Positions 20,799 through 34,109 of a DNA stretch of 64,000 nt are shown here, in pieces. The DNA is from Rapana venosa. Taxonomy: Eukaryota > Mollusca > Gastropoda > Neogastropoda > Muricidae. The notes below the pieces were generated by a model that worked only from the letters and a program-made list of their open reading frames with translations, was not told where the DNA came from and ran no database searches. The stretch is taken from NCBI GenBank assembly GCA_028751875.1, contig CM054159.1, forward strand, positions 6,549,239 to 6,613,238. The letters are read 5' to 3'. A program made the translations under genes and the position numbers. How positions within the stretch are numbered: the stretch's first letter is position 1; the number at the start of each line of letters is the position of its first letter.

Positions 20799-20849
20799 CC
20801 CCCCCCCCCCCCCCCCCCCCCCCACCCCCCCCCCCCCCACCCCCCCCCC
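20799..20849. repeat. poly-C tract, copy 2
   Basis: C25-A-C14-A-C10, the same run lengths as 4,415-4,465. Confidence 0.95.
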
Positions 20850-20873
20850 TCAAGGATCGGACCTCAAAAGCTC

Positions 20874-20956
20874 TCTTTCGGGATCCTTGGACGTAAAAAG
20901 CACATAAGTGTTTATTCACAATCCTCGAAATAACTGAATTTGTCATTGTCATTGTC
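20874..20956 (+). mobile_element. SINE family B tail, copy 2
   Basis: Identical to 4,490-4,572. Confidence 0.8.
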
Positions 20957-21083
20957 TACTACTTCGAACACCACAGCGCACATAACACAAAACGCACCAT
21001 CTTTACCGATAGGGAGGCCACTAAGTCTCACCGCAGGCGTGCATCTGGTGTAGATGATGACCAGTGACTGCCTTGAACGTTAC

Positions 21084-21254
21084 CTGCTGGATCTGATGGT
21101 AGGTTGATGTAGGTGATCGTTGATGCATTCCACTTCCGGTGTGGCCAGGTCGTCACGCACGTCACCAGATGACCGGGTACTCTCTGTTCCAGTCCTCCAG
21201 GGCATTCGAATGGTACCCGTCACCAATTGTGGGCCTCTTGCACTTTGGTGAACC
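21084..21254 (-). other. possible internal exon, copy 2
   Basis: Identical to 4,700-4,870, including the acceptor and donor. Confidence 0.25.
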
Positions 21255-21299
21255 CTGGAGAATGGAATTGAATTGAAAGACAGGTAGTGTGTGTGTGTG

Positions 21300-21300
21300 T

Positions 21301-21331
<31 letters not shown>

Positions 21332-21529
21332 TTTATATGAGGACTAATGGAATAAGCACTCATGTGCTTTTTTTACATCCCAGTCCCGTGGTTTTGTAAC
21401 TTTTTTCATCTGTTCCAGGGCCGCACAATGGCCTACTCTTTCGAAATGCGAACAGGATTTAAGGCGTGCACGCAAGATAATCAGCATGCGTTTGCACCGG
21501 GGCCCTTCGGTTTACCCTCTCATCCGAAG
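21300..21529 (-). mobile_element. SINE family B 3' half, copy 2
   Basis: Identical to 4,916-5,145. Confidence 0.8.
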
Positions 21530-21683
21530 TCTCTCTCTCTCTCTCTCTCTCCTACTCTCTCTCTCTCTCCTCTCTCTCCTCTCTCCTTTCTCATCTATCG
21601 TCTCTTGTCTTCATAAGAACTATTTCCCCAAACGCATTAAAACTTGCTAGGTGATTCCGATCACAAGTTGGAGGTGACACTTC

Positions 21684-22920
21684 TGATCCTAAATTATAGG
21701 CCCAAACTCTATTTTATTACCTTTCAAAACCCTTGGAAAAAAACATATAAGAATAAACAACATAGTCATCATATAATATTAACAATTACTTCACCCAAAT
21801 CAGTCTGGATTTAGAAAAAATCACTCGTGCCATACGGCACTAACTGTCTTGAGACAAATGGCTCACTGTCAAAACCCATAATGACAATAATTTATGTGGA
21901 TATTATTTGTAGATTCCACAAATAAGCTTTTGATACAATTGACCGAAGAACACTCTCATTATAAGCTAGACTAATATAATATCTCTACAAATACTCTTGA
22001 CACTTCTTGCTTTTTATCTTTACAAACATTGCGCAACAATGTGTTACATATGCTACGTCCAATCCACACTAAAACCCATTAATTAGGAGCTACCACAGGG
22101 ATCCATCTTAGGGACCAATTCTCTTCTTCATTATACATAAATGACCTTCCTCTTCCATATTCTAAATCTAATGCGAACTTTTTGCGCTGACGACACAACC
22201 CTACATACAAAGCCATATGACATTAACTCTCTGCAAGACATAGCAAAATAAAAAAAAAACCCCCAAAAAAAAAAAAAAAAAAAAAAAAAAATTAGCACTG
22301 AGATCTTGCTTCAAATGGGGACTGACTAAATCACATGTCTATACACCCAAAAAACTCAAAATGCATTGATTATCATACCAGACAAAAGCGACAAAATTTA
22401 TTAATAAATTTTCTCCAATCCTTATTGAAAGGAAACAATAGAAACAGAGCCTCTCACCTCAAGAAGTTCTAGGCAGTAAACAATGGATTGAAAAAAAAAA
22501 AATCTCAGCTCAACACTGTACATTCACATCTCCCAGTCTGTCAATTTACATGTCTCAAAGAGTTATACCAAACTGACTAAAATCAAACATTTTCTTGAAT
22601 TTCATTCAAGAAAACTATTCTTTTCAAGGCTTACATACAATCCTCAATAGATTATGCTTCAACCGTGGGATTCTGCTAGTGCAAAACACTATGAAACCAA
22701 TATTTTAAAGTTGTATAACCGTGGACTCTTTAAATGTTCTTCTGAAGAAGACTACGCTTCCTAGAAGTGGATTATACTCAAGTTAAATATTCTTCCCCCT
22801 ACACAAACGACTAGAATTAACAAAGGCATCATGCCAAACCAACTTAATTTCATCTCCAACCAAGGCCGATTGTCGGTCTTCCCACAAGTTGGAAAGTCAC
22901 TTTGGAATGCCCTACTCTAA
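21684..22920 (+). pseudogene. decayed LINE reverse transcriptase, copy 2
   Basis: Identical to 5,300-6,536 with the same frameshifts and stops, so it was not independently inserted; it came with the duplication (or the assembly error). Confidence 0.85.
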
Positions 22921-23516
22921 GAACAGCACCTCACTTCCTGGAAAGTAAGTGGAAGTGGCGACCAGCCACAGTCGTTTATTCCGACTGAAACGCCAGTCCA
23001 GCAACAACAGCACATGGTGCAACAGCCACTCCTGCCATCTCCCACAGCTACGCAGGAAGCCTCCCAGTCAGATGACAGTAGACAGGAGAGGCAGAGGAGA
23101 GGAGAAAGCACAGACAGAGGCAAAAGAAACAGGAGGTCAAGTGAAAAAGGTGTAATGCCACAAGAACATTCACAGGTTTATTTGTGCCTACACTCCTACA
23201 AAGCTGTGCATGTGTTACACACTGACACACCCCCTTCTGCACAGCAACACACAGCCACCAAAATGTGCACGTGAAATCCGTCAATCACCAAGTGCTGTCA
23301 AGAGTCGGAAGACACAAAAAGCATGCTGACGTGCACTGTGACATTGACCTTGCTCCTGGGTTTACAGCGGAACATTGGACATGTGACAATCCTTTGCGAA
23401 AGTCAGTGGTAGTTGGAACCAGTGCCGACGTCATCAGGGACTATGTAGACTGAACTGATGATAGATTCTTGCAGTGAATGCTTTAGGGACACGCATAGCG
23501 ACAAGACTTTCGTAAG

Positions 23517-23792
23517 GTGTTCAGTAGTAAACGGCATCCAGACCGTTTGTTTGTGAAACTGATGATCTTGTTTTGTCGTTTTCAATGGGAAATGCTGGAT
23601 CACACCACCCCAGACATTTGTTTTCGAGTTCGTGAAGAAGGACACCAGGCTGATGACCAATGGGAATCTTTGTTTATCACAAGCTGCCGCTATGGCTTCC
23701 CTGTTGAGGGAGAAACTGAAAAATCGAATCAGTGCCGGATTGATGTTGTAGCATGTAAATACGTGGACGCAGTTCGATTCATGCTTGCATAA
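23517..23792 (+). other. possible terminal exon, copy 2
   Basis: Identical to 7,133-7,408. The Gln-rich frame is likewise repeated at 22,930-23,150. Confidence 0.25.
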
Positions 23793-24768
23793 CCAGTGTG
23801 GTGTGGTGTGTGTGAGTGTGTGTTGCGTGTGTGTGTGTGTGAGCGCGCGCACGCGCCGAGCGCGTTACCTGTGAGTACGTACGTGCGCCGTGCGTGCGCA
23901 GCGTATACGTGTGTGTATGTATGACGTGCGAGTGTATCTGTTGTGTGTGTGCGCGCGTACTGTGTCGTGTGTTTGAATATGTGATATGCTTGTGTGTATA
24001 GGTATGTGTGTGTATGAAGAGTGTGTGTGAGTGTGGCGTGTTTGTGTGTGTCGTGTGTATGATATGCGTTGGTGTGTGCTTGCAGCGTGTCTCGTGTGTA
24101 CGTTGTAGTGTTTGTGAACGGAGCGAGAGAGAAGAGAGAAGAGAGATGAGAGAGAGAGAGGAGATGAGAGTGAGATTGTATTCTCCGGAGAGAGAGAGAG
24201 AGACGGAACAGCTGTAGGCTACATGCCACCTAGATTGTCAGGTTCTGTCACGTTGTTGCCGTGTAAAATTGCACATGCCCATGAAAAAAGGAAGAGAGAC
24301 ATTGTGACCTTGTACTCTTGACGCAGGCAGTTTGATGTAAGATTGTTGATTTTGAATTTGGTCTGTTTGGTGGAAACTTCTCCACGCTTGACAATTCCTT
24401 ATGACAAAAAGCTAAATGAATCTTACCCATAACCATGTTATGGAATCGCCCCATGACATGATGACAAATTTGGGCTGAATTTGTTAGTGTTTCTCGGTAT
24501 TGTATTATGTATTTTGTGCCCTCAGCCCCCTCCCACTGTCCCCTGTGAATGGGCATCTTTGCCTTATCACATTAACCTTTGTCATTGTCATTGTCATTCT
24601 ATTCTCTCTCTCTCTCTCTCTCTCATCTATCTATCTCTTCTCTCTCCTCTCTTCTCTCTCTCTCTCTCTCTCTCTTCTCTTTCTCTCTCTCTCTCTCCAT
24701 TTCCCCTTGTTTTTTTTGTTAGAGACTGTATAAGGTATTGGGGTTTTATTTTTAAGATGTAATCCCTA

Positions 24769-24857
24769 CGGGCTGGGACTCTGGATGTCAAAAAAGCACA
24801 TGTGTGGCTTATTCATTATCCTCGAAGAATAAAAGAATTGTCATTGTCATTGTCATT
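24769..24857 (+). mobile_element. SINE family B tail, copy 2
   Basis: Identical to 8,385-8,473; the GTCATT-(CT)n junction of 8,188-8,330 recurs at 24,572-24,714. Confidence 0.85.
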
Positions 24858-25102
24858 TGTCTCTCTCTGTGTTTAAGTTGTGAGTGTTTTAATCTGTGAT
24901 ATCCTATTGTGTTCATTGAATATTATGACTTCTAAAATGATTTTTCCACTATCCTACTTCATTTATAATGATCTCTAGGACGAGCTTAACTTGTACAATG
25001 TTAAATCACAGTGATTTCTAATGGTGTAGTGTTGATGAATGAAAAAACTATATTCAATGCTCATATGGATTTAAAATGCACTGCGCTCTCTCTTCTCTCT
25101 TC

Positions 25103-25150
<48 letters not shown>

Positions 25151-26128
25151 CTCTCTCTCTCTCTCTCTCTTCTCTCTCCTCACTATCTCTCTTCTCTCTC
25201 TTCTCCCTCTCTCTCTCTCTATCTCTCTCTCTCCTTTTTATTATTTTCTGATAGATTTAATCGTCGTATTACAATTAGTATCCCGTTGAATGCTTTATTC
25301 AGATTTAATATTTCAGTTCTCTTACTACCCTAAATTGAAGTATTTGAGATTAGTGACTGTTGTTATTAGTTTTGATATCTTGTTTGAGTCCGTACCAATT
25401 ATGTATAGCTAATTCCAAATGAGATGTCCTTCTCTATGAAACTATACAGATATTCATAAAGATTTTTGTTTATTGCTACCATTGATGGCTGGTAGTGAGT
25501 GCAGCAGCGCGCGCGCGCGCGCGGCGCGTGTGTGTGGTTGTGTGTGGATTTTGTGTTTGTGTGGTGTTGCGTCGTGTTGCGTGCGTGTCGTGTTGTGTGT
25601 GTGTGTGTGTGTTGTGTGTGTGTGTGTATGTGTGTACGTGTTGACATGGGGATGCAAATTGCTTCTACAATTTTGTTTTCATGTAGTTTTTCTATTGCTG
25701 TTGACTCCCATATTAAAAGCACAAAGAAACTTTTGACGTTTCTTTCTGTTAAGCCTAAATGAAAACTATTTACGTGGTTTGTTTCCTTTATTTTTTAATA
25801 GAGGTTTTCGCTTTGTTTGGTTCTGTTTTGGTTTGGGTTTGGGGTTGTAGTTGCTTTTTTGAGGGGGTCTATTCGGTTTGTCCTCTCCCCTTGTTGTCTG
25901 CGTTTTTGTTTTTGCATCTTGGTTTATTGCTATTTATTTCGGTTGTTTCTGTGTTTCTGTTTTTTTTTTGCTTTCTTTATTACTTGTTGCTACTTTTTTT
26001 CTTCTTTTTTTCTCTCTCATCGCGTGTTTTTGTGGGGATTTTGTGTAGATATTTTTCCGTAAGCTGTGTAAGTGTTTGTATTGCTACTGGGCCTTTATTT
26101 TATTTTATTATCATATAAATCCTTTAAT

Positions 26129-26215
26129 AGGCGGGGACAGTGATTGTAAAAAGCACATGGGTGCTTATTCATTATCTCAAAATAAAGACAAGAATGTGTC
26201 ATTGTCATTGTCATT
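26129..26215 (+). mobile_element. SINE family B tail, copy 2
   Basis: Identical to 9,745-9,831. The GTCAA-type repeat follows at 26,397-26,624. Confidence 0.85.
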
Positions 26216-28023
26216 CTCTCTCTCTCTCTCTCCTCTCTCTTCTCTCTCTCTCTCTCTCTCTCTTCTCCTCTCTATCTCTCTCGCTCTTACTCTCTCTCTC
26301 TCTCGTGTGTGTGGTGTTGTGTGTGTGTGTGTTTGTGCTGTGTGTGTGTGTGTGTTGTCGGTGTGTGTGTGTTGTGTTAGTGTGATGGTGTTGTGGAAAG
26401 TCAAAGTCAAGTCTAAAGGTCAAACTTTTTATTTTCAGATGGTACATTGAATAATGCAGTGCATTTTTTTTTTTCATCAAGCCATCTTCAAAAGAAAAAA
26501 AAAAGAGGGAAAAAAAGATAATATATAATTATGCAGACATAGAATAAAAAACCTAATCAATTATAAACCATACACCTCAAACAAGACGAGAAGACCAATA
26601 ATATTATGATACATGGCATTAAAAACAAAATAACCAAACAAAAACCTCTGAACAATATTAAACCGATACCATTCAAATATTTTTTTACATGTCTTGAAAA
26701 ATTATCCAACCCAGATACAAACAAAACAAGCACAAAGAAAAACCAACCAAAACAAACACTATGACATGAAGACAATATAAAAAAAAACCCCACACAATAC
26801 TTTCCCCCCCCCCTCCCTCACCCTACACACCACACACACACCACACAACACACACACAACACACACATCACACACACACACACAACCACACACCATCACA
26901 CACACACACCCTTCAATCATACAACAACTCGAATTAAACCAAACAAAAAAGATAAACCAACAAGACAACCACAACAAACACAACAAACACAACATACGTA
27001 CACAACTAACACAGCGACAATTAACAAACATAAAACAAAAAATAACAGCCAAAACAAATTACAGAACCAATATAGAAGTAACAAATCCCCGAAAAAAGAG
27101 TCACCATACCCCCCTCCCCCTCCCCAAGGAAAACCACCCTAAAACAAGGAAAACCCAAAACAAAAACGAACAAAATGCAAACTAAAACCAGAACTCTACC
27201 CCCAACACCACCACCAATAACAAGAACAACCAAATGGTATTATATAAACAAAGGAAACAGCTGTATAGAATTCCTTTTAATCATTTATTACACTTATCAT
27301 ACTGTACAACACCCTCACCCATATCACCTCCAACACACATATTTATACGCTCATAATTATATAATGGATAACACAGAAATAACCCGACTTTGGATTCAGT
27401 GAATGGTTGGGTGTGCGCGCGCGCGCGTTGATGTGCTTCTTCCAAAGCGAGCTTAGCTGCATTTCTCATGCTTCACACACAACACACACACACAACAGTG
27501 TTATCTGTCCCTCAGTAAGACTTTAGGTCAATACTTGGCTATGATCGCTCCATTGCTCAAGCTGCAAACCATATAATTTTGAATCTGTGTCTTATAAAAT
27601 ATTAATAATCAAATTATTACGAATTTTCAAAAACTTTGATTGGCAGGAGATGAGAGAGGAGAGAAGAGAGAGAGAGTGAGAGAGAGAGAGAGGACCTACC
27701 CATGCAATGAAATTCAATGGGCCGCCTGACAGGTAGGAAATCCCCAGTGACTGAACGACCGACCTTTGCATCATCAAAGTATTAAAAAAAAAAAAATAAA
27801 AACAGGGGGGGAGGGAAAGTACACAGGCGGGATCGGTTATTTTTGTGTTTGTTTTTTTGTTTTTATTTTTTTTGTTTTTTCGTTTTGGTTTTGAGTGTGC
27901 TTTGATTGTTAGGTTTTTTCTTTTTTTTCTTTCTTTTTTTCAGTTTGTTTTGGTTTTGTGTGTTATGTTTTTTTGTTTTGTATGATTTGTTCTTGTGCTA
28001 GGAGCTCCGTGGTCTGAGGTGGG

Positions 28024-28324
28024 GACCAGATGGACAAAATTCACAAAACTGCATACACCCGGGGATTGTTAAAAAAAGAAAAAAAGCCTGAGTACTTATT
28101 CCCATTATCCTCGAAATAACGAATAAAAAAACAAAAATGTCATAAATGATGAGATTTCGCGTATGCAACAGTTTGGTTTAGAGTCTTCTCCCAAAAGACT
28201 TGACATTCAGTTCGATTTTCTCCATTCAAACTGGAAAGAATGTAAGGGTGGGAAGCGAACTCAATGCATTCAAGTTTATTTATGAGGCAGGTTGTGTGAA
28301 CGTCTTATGAGACCGTCTCTGTTC
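28024..28324. mobile_element. SINE family B halves in opposite orientation, copy 2
   Basis: Plus-strand 3' half at 28,024-28,144 and minus-strand 5' half at 28,190-28,324, as in 11,640-11,940. Confidence 0.6.
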
Positions 28325-28814
28325 ATTTCATTTCGGGCAGACGACAGAATTGAACTTTCGGATAAGGTGAGAGTCTTGACATAAAAAGGAAATAGGGCTA
28401 CCACGGTAGGGAAATTCTGTCATTTTGTTTATTTCGTTTTAAATTATTTTGGTGGGCCGGGGGATGTTACTTGTCTTTTTCTTTGGTGTATGAGATTTTT
28501 TTCCTCCTCTTTTAAAAATAATTTATAAAAACTTGTTGGCTTGTTTTCAGTTCTAGAATTCTCTCTGTGGTTATAGTGTTTTTCTTCATTTTGCTCGCCT
28601 CAGTCCCCTTACGCCGTTTTTGTTTTTCCTTTTCTGTTTGTGTGTGTTTTGTTTTGTTTTGATTAATTGTTTGGTGGGTTTTTGTTTTAGTGTTTTTTGT
28701 TGTTGTTGTTGTTTTTTTTTGGCTTGTTTTTTTTTGGGGGGGGGAGAGTGGAGGTCAACAAAGGGTGTAGATTGGTGACCACGATGAATGATGATTGATT
28801 ATGATTATGATGAT

Positions 28815-29333
28815 GGTGGATCGGTGGTCAGAGGTAACGCGCCTGTCTAGAAGCGAAAAAGTCAGGTTGAAGTGTGCGGCGGTTTCCCGTACCCCGTTTG
28901 GACCGGAAATTTTTCCCCCATCCATTAGACCATGAGTGGTTTGGTCTGGGCGCTAAGGTCTTCGGATGTGTAGACGATATAAACCATGGTCCCGTGATGT
29001 TAACACGTAATTATTTGCGCACGTAAAAAAACCCCCGGCAACAAGAGAGTTGTCCATGCAAAATTCTTAGAAAAAGTCACTCATGATAGGGAAACAAATA
29101 CAGTTGCAGCAAAAAAAAAAAAAAATGAAAGGGTGAAAGGGTGGCGCAGCGCTAAAGTGGCGACGCTGTTTCTCCGCTCTCCCCGGGGAGAAGCGCCCGA
29201 ATTCCACGGAGAGAAATCTGCCGTGACTTAAAGTGGTTTATGAAATAAAAATCTGAGTGCTTTGAATTGTTGCTTTACAAGATTCAGCGCTCTATAAAAT
29301 TCCATACATTCTTATTATTATTATTATTATTAT
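28815..29333 (+). mobile_element. SINE family A, copy 2 of first insertion
   Basis: Identical to 12,431-12,949. Confidence 0.85.
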
Positions 29334-29833
29334 TTCATCTTATCATTATGTTTTGTATGTTTCTTCCTTGATTTTTTTCTTCACATAATGGATTACGAGC
29401 GTTAATTGTTTACGTTTTGATATCAAGGAGTAGGAATTCATTTACTAGTAATCACACACCTCACACACACACAACACACACACACACAAAACACACCACT
29501 TCATTAATTTTTTTGTTTCCGATTATCCATGTTTGTTACGTTCACCCTAGACCCTCACCTTCATTTCGTGTGGGACAGCACTGCGCCTGACATAAAAACT
29601 GCAGACACCAACCACCACACACACACCACTCCATCGGTAATGGTGTCATCTTGGTTTGTTTTAGTGTCGTTTTGCTCCCGGGATTAGCCTATCCAATCTT
29701 GAATCACTTCTGTACAGTCAGTGTGAGTAACGTGTAGAGGCTATAATAATATGTTGTATGCTGCTAGCACTACAAGGCCACGTCTTCAGCTTAGTGTGTG
29801 CTCATGCGTGCTCTTGTAATTTATGTAACAGGC

Positions 29834-29853
29834 GCGCGCGCGGCCGCGCGCGC
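29834..29853. repeat. 20-bp GC palindrome, copy 2
   Basis: Same palindrome as 13,450-13,469. The 47-bp tandem pair recurs at 30,204-30,297. Confidence 0.95.
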
Positions 29854-31350
29854 TTTCCGTCGTGTGTGTGTGAATGTGTTGTGTAAAGACGGACTGTTCC
29901 TTTGAGTGTCCCTAGGTCGGAACTAGGCTTTCAGGAATCAGGATACTTGCACTGCATTGATTTTGACATTAAAGGAGTGGCGCTTCGCGATGACATGCAT
30001 TTTTGGGGTAGTGACATTTTTAACGAACTGGTTATCTTAAACATAGGTTTCTGTGTAAAAATTTCAGTACTCTGGAGAACTTTGGTCAATGAATAAGTGT
30101 CTTGAAGGAGAAAAAACAATAATATTGATTAGGGTGGGCTAGCATGAATTCATCTTTCAAACGCTCGACTTGTCCAGCTAACCCTCGGTACTAGTTGTGG
30201 GAATGTTGCATCAAGTGTTACAGTTTTAATTTGTACTGCACTGTATCAGATGTTGTATCAAGGTTTACAGTGTTGCTTTGTACTGCACTGTATCAGGTTA
30301 AAACAAAAAAAAAAGCACCAAATTATAGGGGCCATATTGGGTAAAATGAGTAGGCTCGTGTCTTCTCACTGCAAGGAGGAGGTCTCTGCAGCTGGCTCAG
30401 TCGAACAATTCTGACTTCCAGGGCAGTTCAGTATTTAATAGTTCATACAAGAACCAAAAAACTAATTTCAGTTTTGCTTGAAACGGCAATAGAATGGGCC
30501 AGGGTACTAAGCAGATAACAATACAAGAGTGAGAAGGGACTGAGAGGTGAGGGAAGAAGGCCATAACATAGGGAGTGGTGATAGGAAAGGGACGTTTCTA
30601 ACACAGAATTTCCAGACAATGGGCAATACTATTTATACTGAAAGAGCTCCTCCCGATATTCCCTCGGGGGGGGGGAGGGGGGGGGTGGGGGGGATCAGGA
30701 TATGACTTTATTGTACGGACCTACTGATCACTTAGATAGGTCTTTTCTCCCTCAGTACTTTTCAGTTATATTGCTAATCGATTTATGATTTTTGGGGGTT
30801 TTTTTGTTTGTTTGTCTAGACATGTCCCAGTGGCAATATAGTACAGTATGAAAGTGAAGAAAGTAGTTCCCTTTGAGAATGAGCGGTTAAAAACACTTGA
30901 CTGTGGCGTGATTGCATAATGGGTAGTGCATCAGGTATAGGAATGAAATGTGATGGGGTAGGTGGATGGTTACACCACTTCGCCCATTTTCCGTCGCTGT
31001 TTGTTGTTTCACTCTTTGTTTGGGTCATGACAGAATGCTTGGCAGTATCTTCCAGTGAACTTTATCTGCAACGTGCGATTCAATACGAGCATTACATATA
31101 ATTATAATTTTGTTTGGAGGTTTGACTTTCTGGCAGGCTTTGTTGGTAACACAATCATCGTCGAGTCACTTTCTTGCGTTACTCCAGCTAGTAATGTGGG
31201 TTGGTGGTTCTCAGGGCGCCCCAAGCATCATTTGTATGGCTGTGGGAGGCAGTGACTGCCTTGGTTGAACATTTTTGTGGACAGTTTTTCATGCTCATAC
31301 AAAAAGAGTTAGTTCCATTTTTTCGTGGTTTCGTCAGTTGAACACACACA

Positions 31351-31744
31351 AGACCGCTTAAAGCAATGGGCCTGTCTAGAATGCGAACAATCCGGGTCGG
31401 GTTGTAGTGCGTGGTTCGTATCCCGTTTGGCCCGAAAATTTTTCCCATCCTTAGACCATGGTGGTGGTCGGGCGCTAGACTTTCGGATGAGACGATAAAC
31501 CGATGGTCCCGTGGCTACACAAAATTTTCATGCGCACGTAAAATAACCCAAGCAACAGAGAGTTGTCCCTGGCAAAAATATCTTAGCAAAAGCACTTGAT
31601 ACGGGAAACAAATTACAGTGGCAGACAAAAACAAAAAAAAGGGTGGTTGGCGCCTTGCTCTTGTGGCTACGCGCTCTCCCCGGGGAGAGCAGCCCGAATT
31701 CCGCAGAGAAAATCTCGTGACCTTAATAGTTGGTATCAAATAAT
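31351..31744 (+). mobile_element. SINE family A, copy 2 of second insertion
   Basis: Identical to 14,967-15,360. Confidence 0.85.
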
Positions 31745-32368
31745 AAAAAAAACCGGACAAACAGACAGGACAGACAGCACACACACACACCACACACTCA
31801 CACACATCCAACACACTCACACACAGAGAGAGAAGAGAGACCTACGGAGAAGAGAGGAGAGAGAGAGAGAGAGAGATCGCCGTGACGGGTTATGGCAGTT
31901 TTATAATATGAAGTCTTGTTCAATCTTAAATCAGCGTTTTTATTTTCTTACTTGTTGTGTCCTTTAAAATTCAGCACTGCTTTGAACACAACAGAAAGAT
32001 CATTTTCCTCTCATAACAGCAGGTGATAATGGCACATAGGGCCATGATTATAGAGATGTAATAATTTTTTTTTACTCTTCCTTTGCCTGTAAGTTGAAGT
32101 CGGTACTTCTCTGGTTAATATAGGCAAGTTGAAGCTCGTTGCCCTGAGGTTCAGTCTGATAGGTCACAAGGTACTCAGTTGTACCACACAGCCTTTGGAC
32201 AATGTATACCACATGGCTCGGATAAGAACTGAGTGGGGGCATCTTTCTGGTTTCGTTCCTTGATAGAGATCAAGTCCACCCTGATGAGATGTTGTGAGTG
32301 TGTGTGCGTGTGTAGGCGACCGTTGTTTTTTTTAAAAAAAAAACACATTATTTTAATTTTAATTTATT

Positions 32369-32724
32369 TTTTTATAACGAGGATATAAACGGGAATAATC
32401 ACTTATGTGCATTTTTTTTTTACACCCAAGTCCGTGTGTAAGCGGTTTTGTCAATTTTGTCATCTGTTTCCCTTCAGCACACACTGGCTAACTCTTACGA
32501 AAAGCGGAAAGGTTTTAAACTTGTCTAGGTGCGACAAGATGTTCGTTGCTGTGCGTTCTACATCACACGACCTCGGTTTGTACGTCTCATCCGAAGGACT
32601 TTTGGGTGAGTGGAGTGGCAGACTGTTGTTAATCCAGGGGAAAATATCACCTTGAACGGGGAATCGAACCCGGGTCGTCAGATTGCGAGCGCAATAGTTG
32701 TAACCACTGGCGGTCCCGTCCCTC
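32369..32724 (-). mobile_element. SINE family B, nearly full length, copy 2
   Basis: Identical to 15,985-16,340. The third tRNA-like head recurs at 32,929-33,129. Confidence 0.85.
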
Positions 32725-33608
32725 AATACAGGTTTGTAGGGACATTCGGACTTCCAGGATAGTGTCTAAACACAAAATGCATTTGCATGTAGTTTTTTAA
32801 AAGGAAAAAAAAAAAGTAAGCTGTTCTACGCGTATGGCACGAATGGCCTAATTTTCCAAAAGCGAAAGGTTTTTGTTATTAGTATAAAAAAAAATTTCAT
32901 TTTTTGGTTTTTTGGAATGAGTTTTTAATGTGTGTGCAGGATTTTCTGCATGCCCTCGCAGAAGTAACCTTCTGCTTGTAGTGTCATCAAAGGAATGATG
33001 GGGGATTGGAGTCAGTATGATTGTTAACTCCAAGGTAAATCTCCCAAAACTGGCACATCTGCAGGTGGCGTGTCCCAGAGCTGTAGATCACGAAGTGAAA
33101 CGCTCAAACCACTAGGCTAGTCTTCTCCCACTGACATATCTAAAAGAATTTTGAATTCTAATGACATCCGTTGCACACACACACACGCACAAAATCATTC
33201 GTGTGCTTCAGTTTGTAGACACTTCTCATTATTCATAATGCTTAGAAGGCTGCATATAGCGATTGGTAAATCCGTTCGACTTCATCCCATGACGTCAATA
33301 CACTTGTGGGTTTTGATCTTGGCTGCCATGGTGGGATTTGAATAGGGGGTGGAAATTTAATTTTTTACAATTCTCCTACAGTCAACCAAGTGTGCCCACA
33401 AGCAGGTGTGCTCCTAGATTTTAGGATTTCCTTACTTTTGTTTGTTAACTTTATATGTGTTTATTTGGTATCAATTATATACATGCAGAACCTCACCCAA
33501 ACTATGCCTATGAATATGTTACTTTTTCCAGATTGTTTATGGGTTTCCAGAAAATATACTCACGAACTATACTCAACATACATCTTTTTGCAGTCAGAAA
33601 ATTTGCTC

Positions 33609-34109
33609 TAACCCCCTTCCATGCGTATGAGCAAAAAACAAGAAAAAACCCAACAAAAACACAACCTCAAAAACACACCCACTAACAAAACATAGAGAGA
33701 TTCCGGTGAACACCCCCTCCAACAACAAAAACCAAAAAATCCGATCTAACACAAAACCCACATGAGGAAAAAAAAAAACGAGCCGTAAACAACGAACCAC
33801 CCCCAAAAACACAAACAAAAAAAAAAAAAACCACCAAACCCCCACACACCCACAAAAAAAAAAAAAAAGAAAAAAAACCAATTGACCCCACCCACCCAAA
33901 ACCACTTTGTTACACCAACACCCCACAAACAAACACCCAAAAAAACAAGAACCACAGACAAAATCTATATAGTTTCATAGCCAAACCCCAACAAACACAA
34001 AACACAACCCCACCACGCCCCCACCCCCCAACACACCCAACAAAAGAGCACACAAAAACAACAAAATACAAAAACCCAAAACAAAACAACAAAAAAAACC
34101 AATACACAT
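33609..34109. repeat. A/C-only tract, copy 2
   Basis: Identical to 17,225-17,725. Confidence 0.85.
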